Shown: positions 54,302 to 59,511 of the stretch, in pieces | How the letters are laid out: each line of letters opens with the position of its first letter | How positions within the stretch are numbered: the first letter of the stretch is position 1 | NCBI GenBank assembly: GCA_945786855.1 | Contig: CALZGI010000123.1 | Span: forward strand, 1-59,511 | Source: Thermodesulfovibrionia bacterium | Lineage (GTDB): Bacteria; Nitrospirota; Thermodesulfovibrionia; UBA6902 | DNA length: 59,511 nt | Direction: 5' to 3' | The notes under the pieces: generated by a model | What the model was told of the DNA's origin: nothing | Seen by the model: only the letters and a program-made list of their open reading frames with translations | The model's database searches: none | Made by a program: the position numbers and the translations under genes

Positions 54302-55837
54302 TCATGATTTCGCTTTTACTTCCTCCATGAAATCAAATGTCATTTCATTGTCCCAGGGCACGACGCGGTTACGCCCTGTTTCTTTCGCTTTGTAGAGGGC
54401 CCTGTCTGCCTGTTTTACTAGCTCTTCTATACTTTTTGCCCCGAAATTTGAATCGCTGATTCCAAAGCTGGCTGAAACTGATATGCCCGGCGCATCATTG
54501 ATGGCATAGGCCCCCTCCGACATTTTTATACGGATTCGCTCTGCAATGGCAGTTACCTTCTCAATATCACAGTTCGGCAGGAGCAGGCAGAACTCCTCCC
54601 CGCCGTACCTGCTCACTGCGTCATTCTCTCTCACTTCTGATTTGATAATATCGGCAAAGTATGTGATGACCTGATCTCCAACGGAATGTCCGTATGTATC
54701 ATTGATGGGCTTGAACAGATCAATGTCTGTCATGATGCAGGCAAGGTTTACCCCCTTACTTGAGGTTTCCAGCATGTATTGATCGGCCATTTTATGGAAT
54801 GCCCTCCGATTCAGGCATCCCGTAAGCGGATCCCTTGTTGCGAGCACCTCCAGCTCCTGGTTCTGAAGCTCCAGTTTGTACCGTGACTTCTCCAGAGTCT
54901 TCATCGCGTCAGAAAGCTGAATATTTTTGCTTTCAAGTTCCGTAATATCATCAAATGTGAGAATTGCACCGCGACTCCTGCCTTTATCGTCAAGAATCGG
55001 CGACCCATTTACCATCAGGGTTCGAACATCCTTCTTCTCCGTATTCAGGTACAGTGGAATACCAGCCCTGGATTTGCCCTGTAGCAGATCATCTATCCAG
55101 GATAGTTTTTCGAATGGTTTCTTTGTCTCTGGATCAATCCAGTTCAATTTCGAAGCCTTTATTCCCATCAGTGCTTTTGGTTCACACCCCAGTTTCCTTG
55201 CAAAAGCAGTATTTGCAAGGATAATATGTTCTTTTTGGTCCAGGAGAATGATCCCCTCTGTTAATGCGTTAAAGGCATATTTGACACGGTTGGGCATAAC
55301 CGATGATGGATCGAGATGGCGAAGCGCCTTTCTCATGTAAAGGATGAATCCTGTGAAACTCGCTATGGCAAAGAAAATGAGCAACAGGTTGAAGGGTTTG
55401 ATTTGATAGCCCATGATAACCGTTGACTCTTCGGCAATGAAGCTGATTTCCAGGGTTGACCATTGCTTGTCACCCTGATATATGGGCACCTGCCAGTGTC
55501 TGTATGTTGAGTCTTCGCCGGAAGGAGTGACCCAATTGGTATCATGGTCACTGGTTCGTGCAATATACCTCCCATCGGTCCTGCGCATTCCAAGTGACAG
55601 AACTTCAGGATTTAACTCGACCAGGGTGTCCATGGTTTCCCTGACGGCAGTCATATTGTTGCTGCGTGCTGACATGGTACATTGCACTGCAAGCGATTCG
55701 GCGGTACTTCGCCGGGCCTTCATTGCCAGTTGCTCCTTATCAGGAATCAATCCAATAAAATTCCCGAAAAGCAATACGCTCATGGTTATAAACACCAGGC
55801 CCACGCTGAGTCGTATGGATGGAGAGATACGGATCAT
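54302..55837 (-). CDS. Membrane diguanylate cyclase with PAS domain
   Basis: A 511-residue protein. Its first 330 residues (membrane helix ending GLIPD, periplasmic region with VPIYQGDKQWSTLEI, second helix, PAS with LANTAFARKLG) match the sensor of the hybrid kinase at 34059-36989. The output is a GGDEF domain with RYGGEEF in the active site, an inhibitory-site RxxD (RENDAVSRYGGEEF) and FKPINDTYGH, whose Asp is the residue of ordinary c-di-GMP synthases. It should make c-di-GMP and be feedback-inhibited. The start overlaps the stop of giant C (ATGA), with GGAGG 10 bases upstream, so the enzyme is translated together with that surface protein. Confidence 0.94.
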   Translation of the reverse strand: MIRISPSIRLSVGLVFITMSVLLFGNFIGLIPDKEQLAMKARRSTAESLAVQCTMSARSNNMTAVRETMDTLVELNPEVLSLGMRRTDGRYIARTSDHDTNWVTPSGEDSTYRHWQVPIYQGDKQWSTLEISFIAEESTVIMGYQIKPFNLLLIFFAIASFTGFILYMRKALRHLDPSSVMPNRVKYAFNALTEGIILLDQKEHIILANTAFARKLGCEPKALMGIKASKLNWIDPETKKPFEKLSWIDDLLQGKSRAGIPLYLNTEKKDVRTLMVNGSPILDDKGRSRGAILTFDDITELESKNIQLSDAMKTLEKSRYKLELQNQELEVLATRDPLTGCLNRRAFHKMADQYMLETSSKGVNLACIMTDIDLFKPINDTYGHSVGDQVITYFADIIKSEVRENDAVSRYGGEEFCLLLPNCDIEKVTAIAERIRIKMSEGAYAINDAPGISVSASFGISDSNFGAKSIEELVKQADRALYKAKETGRNRVVPWDNEMTFDFMEEVKAKS

Positions 55838-58800
55838 GAGGGCATATCCTCCACGTCTATCTTCGCATGATCATCATTGCTTGCATCAAGGAGCTGCGAA
55901 ACTTCCTTATTCTTTATATTGTCTTCTGCCTGTATCCTGTTAAGCTGTCTGATTTTCTTCTTCCGTTCCTTTGTGGAAAGAGGAAGCACTGGCAGAGGAT
56001 CAAAACCTTTCCATATGGGCATGCTGCCTATGGCACTCGCTATTATCGATCCTGCCCGCAAGACCCAGGTGGCTGCTCCCACAGAAAGCGTAAGTGTTCC
56101 TCCAATTACAGTTTTCGTAATGAAGTTATGATTATTTTCTATTAAATCAAGTGATTTGCGCATTTTCTGAACAGAGGTGTAAAGATCCGCTTCAAAGGCA
56201 TTTATTTTTTCGACTACATTCATCAGTGCGTCGTTCCCATAGTTGCCATAGGGGTCGCGGTTGTACGTGTTAAAAGCTTCCATTTCGGGCCCGGAATTAT
56301 CTTTTTTCTGATATTCTTTCGACGAAACAGTAGATTTATGGCTTTCCTGAGACCTGGTGACAGATGAAGTAAACATATGAGTTTCAGGCTGAGGTGCTTC
56401 TTCTTCCTCTTCAGTGACAGGGGCAGGGGGTGATGTCTCAACTGGATCATCCGCTGTCTCTTCTTCTTTTTCTTCTTCTCCAGGATCGTCATCTGGAGGG
56501 GTATTTCCATCTGGAAGAAAGGTCATTTCTTTTATGCCTGTTACAGGAGAAGACGCCCCATCGTCCACACGTACGGCAATAGTAAAGCTGCTGTTGAAGG
56601 TGTCGGCAGCGATAAATGTGACGTCAGAAAGGAGTGCGTTCACATCTCCTATTGGACCACTGGCTACCCACACCCCGTTCACTGCATCATAGGTTGAAGT
56701 CACTATGCCTGAACTGCCTGTGCTCAGGCTCCCAGCAGACGGGTCGGACATCGTCAGCCTGACTGTTATTACACAACTATCCACATCGGTAACGACTATA
56801 TCCTTAATATCAAGGGGGGTTCCTATAATAAAGCTTTCCGCTGCATCCATGTTCGTGGCCCCGGGTGCGTCATTGACCGGTGCAACTGCGATTGTTGCGG
56901 ATCCTACCGCAGAGACATCAAGGCTGTCATCAAACACCTGATAATCAAAAGTCATATTTCCAAAGAAATCGGGATCTGGAGTAAATGTAAATGTAGAACC
57001 GACACCTCCAGTACCGCCGCTCAAACTGAGGGTACCATTGACTACATTGCTGATACTTACGTACAGGTCGGCATCTGCATCATCTACGTCGGCTGCACCG
57101 ATAAAGGCCAGCATCTCTCCATGGGTGTATATCTTTTGTAAATCTTCAGTGCCAGTATCTCCAGCCGTAGCTGAAACAGTCGGCGGATCATTTGCTGGAG
57201 AGATTGAAACCGTAGCAGCACCCGTTGCTGAAGCAGCCAGATCGTCATCAAACACCTGATAATCAAAGGTCATGTTTCCGACAAAGCTAGGGTCGGGAGT
57301 AAAGGTAAAAGTGGTGCCCGCACCACCTGTACCGCCGCTCAACGTGAGAGTACCATTGATCACGCTGCTGATACTGATATACAGGTCCGCATTCACATCG
57401 TCCACATCAGTCGCACCGATCAGGGTCAGCATGTCCCCATGGGTGTATATCTTGTCGATATCTTCAATACCGGTATCATTCGCGGTAGCTGAAACGACAG
57501 GAGCCTCGTTAATATTATTGACCGTTACGGTAAATAGCTGATTTGTGCTTAATAACCCTGTATCAGTGCTGGTAACAGTTACATCCACCGTTGGCTCTGT
57601 CTCGCGATCGAGGCTCTGGCCTGCTTTAAGTTTAAGCTGACCTCCCACAACCTCAAACCGGGCATCATCAACGATGTAGGTATGAGTGTCACCCGTGTCG
57701 GGGTCTGTAGTTGAGAGATTGCCGATTACTGCTCCGGAAGCATTTTCATCAACAGTGAGGTTGTCCAGTGCAATTGCTGTTGGTGTTTCATTCAGGTCGC
57801 TTACTGTTACCGTTATAGTCTTGTCAAAGGTAAGACCTCCGCTGTCGGTAGTCCTGACAATTACTTCGTAGCTCGATTTTGCTTCATAATTAAGAATTCC
57901 TGCACTAAGGATCAATTCGTCAGAACCGGCTCCGCCAATGGAAAATGCTGCCTGATCTGCTCCGCCAACCAGTGTATAGGTGAAGGTATCGCCTAAATCT
58001 GGATCGGTAGATGTCAGAGTCCCTATACTACTACCGCCTGAGGTATCAACATTCTCATCAATGGTGCTGGCGCTGATTGAAACATCTGTTGGATCTTCAT
58101 TGAGATCATTAACTGTGACAGTGATGGTCTTATCAAAGGTCAGGCCTCCTGAGTCGGTGGTTCTGACGATGACTTCATAGCTGCTCTTTGCCTCGTAGTT
58201 CAAGATTCCTGCTGTAAGGATCAGCTCATCAGAACCTGCACCGCCTATTGAGAATACTGCCTGATCAGTTCCTCCTACAACAGAGTAGGTGAAGGTATCA
58301 CCTGAATCCGGGTCAGTTGACGTCAGAGTGCCTATACTTGATCCCCCTGAGGTGTCAACATTCTCATCTATCGTGCTGGCACTGTTAGAAACATCTGTCG
58401 GGTCTTCGTTTAAGTCATTAACCGTCACGGTTATAGTCTTATCGAATGTAAGGCCGCCGCTGTCTGTAGTGCGGACGATGACTTCATAACTGCTCTTTGC
58501 CTCATAATTCAGTATTCCAGCAGTCAGGATCAGCTCATCAGAACCGGCTCCGCCTATGCTAAAGCTTCCCTGATCTGCACCGCCTACAAGAGTGTAGCTG
58601 AAGGTGTCGCCACTATCCGGGTCAGTGCTGGTCAGCGTGCCAATGCTTGAACCTCCTGAGGTATCAACGTTCTCATCTATTGTACTTACACTGATTGAGA
58701 CATCCGTGGGATCTTCATTTAAGTCATTGACCGTTACGGTTATAGTCTTATCAAAGGTCAATCCACCGCTGTCAGTGGTCCTGACAATCACTTCATAGCT

Positions 58801-59511
58801 GCTCTTTGCTTCAAAGTTCAGAATGCCCGCAGTGAGGATCAATTCATCAGAACCTGCCCCGCCAATGGAGAAGTTCCCCTGATCTGCTCCACCTACCACG
58901 CTATAGGTAAAGGTATCGCCGCTGTCAGGGTCGGTGCTGGTTAAGCTACCGATGCTGCTGCCGCCTGAAGTATCGACGTTTTCATCAATAGTGATTGCAC
59001 TGATTGAGACATCTGTCGGATCTTCGTTTAAGTCATTAACTGTAACAGTGATAGTCTTATCAAAGGTAAGGCCGCCGCTGTCTGTGGTTCTGACGATGAC
59101 TTCATAACTTGATTTAGCTTCATAATTCAGGATACCGGCTGTAAGGATGAGCTCATCAGAGCCTGCTCCGCCGATGGAGAAGACTGCCTGATCAGCTCCA
59201 CCTACAACGCTATATGTAAATGTATCACCTGAATCCGGATCAGAAGATGTCAGAGTTCCTATGCTTGCACCGCCAGATGTATCTACATTCTCGTCAATAT
59301 TGCTTGCGCTGATTGAAACATCTGTAGGATCTTCGTTTAAGTCATTTATTGTTACTGTTATCGTCTTATCAAAGGTCAAGCCGCCAGAATCAGTCGTCCT
59401 CACAATTACTTCATAGCTACTCTTTGCTTCATAATTCAGAATTCCAGCTGTCAGGATCAATTCATCAGAACCTGCACCTCCGATTGAGAAGCTCCCCTGA
59501 TCAGCTCCGCC
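55834..59511 (-). CDS. Giant surface protein C, C-terminal part (start beyond the window)
   Basis: The frame is open from the right edge, giving 1225 residues without the N-terminus; the TTG at 59460 is an internal Leu codon, not a start. In order: the end of one and five full 103-residue cadherin-like repeats, one 94-residue repeat, two copies of an Ig/tandem-95-like domain (DLYISISSVINGTLTLSGGT and DLYVSISNVVNGTLSLSGGT), the beta domain shared with giants A and B, an acidic Pro/Glu linker and the C-terminal module. That module has GGTLTLSVGAATWVLRAGS, then SMPIWKGFDPLPVL and a basic, Lys-rich tail in place of the Asp run. It probably carries the same N-terminal signature as A and B, which cannot be checked here. 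Confidence 0.9.
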   Translation of the reverse strand, partial: GGADQGSFSIGGAGSDELILTAGILNYEAKSSYEVIVRTTDSGGLTFDKTITVTINDLNEDPTDVSISASNIDENVDTSGGASIGTLTSSDPDSGDTFTYSVVGGADQAVFSIGGAGSDELILTAGILNYEAKSSYEVIVRTTDSGGLTFDKTITVTVNDLNEDPTDVSISAITIDENVDTSGGSSIGSLTSTDPDSGDTFTYSVVGGADQGNFSIGGAGSDELILTAGILNFEAKSSYEVIVRTTDSGGLTFDKTITVTVNDLNEDPTDVSISVSTIDENVDTSGGSSIGTLTSTDPDSGDTFSYTLVGGADQGSFSIGGAGSDELILTAGILNYEAKSSYEVIVRTTDSGGLTFDKTITVTVNDLNEDPTDVSNSASTIDENVDTSGGSSIGTLTSTDPDSGDTFTYSVVGGTDQAVFSIGGAGSDELILTAGILNYEAKSSYEVIVRTTDSGGLTFDKTITVTVNDLNEDPTDVSISASTIDENVDTSGGSSIGTLTSTDPDLGDTFTYTLVGGADQAAFSIGGAGSDELILSAGILNYEAKSSYEVIVRTTDSGGLTFDKTITVTVSDLNETPTAIALDNLTVDENASGAVIGNLSTTDPDTGDTHTYIVDDARFEVVGGQLKLKAGQSLDRETEPTVDVTVTSTDTGLLSTNQLFTVTVNNINEAPVVSATANDTGIEDIDKIYTHGDMLTLIGATDVDDVNADLYISISSVINGTLTLSGGTGGAGTTFTFTPDPSFVGNMTFDYQVFDDDLAASATGAATVSISPANDPPTVSATAGDTGTEDLQKIYTHGEMLAFIGAADVDDADADLYVSISNVVNGTLSLSGGTGGVGSTFTFTPDPDFFGNMTFDYQVFDDSLDVSAVGSATIAVAPVNDAPGATNMDAAESFIIGTPLDIKDIVVTDVDSCVITVRLTMSDPSAGSLSTGSSGIVTSTYDAVNGVWVASGPIGDVNALLSDVTFIAADTFNSSFTIAVRVDDGASSPVTGIKEMTFLPDGNTPPDDDPGEEEKEEETADDPVETSPPAPVTEEEEEAPQPETHMFTSSVTRSQESHKSTVSSKEYQKKDNSGPEMEAFNTYNRDPYGNYGNDALMNVVEKINAFEADLYTSVQKMRKSLDLIENNHNFITKTVIGGTLTLSVGAATWVLRAGSIIASAIGSMPIWKGFDPLPVLPLSTKERKKKIRQLNRIQAEDNIKNKEVSQLLDASNDDHAKIDVEDMPS
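57765..59511 (-). repeat. Cadherin-like 309-base repeats of giant C
   Basis: Five full units and a partial one at the window edge, with 309-base periodicity and the same motifs as in giant A (PTDVSISASTIDENVDTSGG, FSIGGAGSDELILTAGIL). They are closer to each other than the units of giant A are, suggesting recent expansion. Confidence 0.88.

Overview
The window is a piece of a Gram-negative chromosome of moderate GC content. A TolC-type outer-membrane channel, periplasmic adaptors, lipoproteins, MltA and a di-haem cytochrome peroxidase show the Gram-negative envelope. The dense two-component and cyclic-di-GMP signalling, the CULT-domain protein and the GEMM-like leaders fit Desulfobacterota or Nitrospirota best, but no marker here fixes the taxon.

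Layout. (1) 1-7.9 kb, mostly + strand: the tail of a Nudix-like gene, a small membrane protein, an HDOD protein, two small unknowns, nfo (endonuclease IV) overlapping mutS2, an intergenic pair of inverted REP-like palindromes, a PQ-loop protein and an MltA lytic transglycosylase. (2) 7.9-18.6 kb, - strand: a tightly packed signalling operon with a REC-kinase, a di-haem peroxidase, a kinase, two paralogous orphan ABC-type binding proteins, a second kinase and a REC-HD-GYP regulator. (3) 18.8-21.2 kb: small accessory genes, including a CULT (cereblon-type) protein with an intact tri-Trp pocket, a DUF1059 protein, a stand-alone glycogen-binding domain and a TPR lipoprotein. (4) 21.4-30.4 kb, + strand: five packed genes encoding a periplasmic adaptor, a TolC-like channel, a GAF/HlyD adaptor, a PqqD-like/M50 metalloprotease/HlyD fusion and a shortened SecA-like ATPase. 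(5) 30.4-59.5 kb, - strand: two REC-GGDEF-EAL proteins, a hybrid kinase with two HPt domains, two complete giant cadherin-repeat surface proteins (about 2470 and 2810 aa), a diguanylate cyclase and the C-terminal part of a third giant protein.

Main hypothesis. Regions 4 and 5 look like one system: a transenvelope exporter with no ABC ATPase, possibly driven by the SecA-like protein and gated or processed by the PqqD-M50 protease, together with its giant surface-protein substrates. The complete giants share an N-terminal LEPR-like signature and a DUF4347 domain. All three giants share a C-terminal hydrophobic module ending in a DPLP[IV]L motif, while their middles differ. Both complete giants are preceded by the same leader: a conserved upstream sequence, a sigma-54-type -24/-12 element and a GEMM-like (cyclic-dinucleotide) riboswitch candidate ending at the ribosome binding site. 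The neighbouring hybrid kinase and diguanylate cyclase share one sensor module, and two EAL proteins sit beside them, so c-di-GMP probably controls the giants at more than one level. The link between exporter and giants is inference from gene order and architecture.

The 1-kb gap between the two complete giant genes carries a MITE-like element of about 500 bp with 26-bp terminal inverted repeats and nested palindromes. I saw no rRNA, tRNA, CRISPR array, transposase gene or convincing intrinsic terminator.
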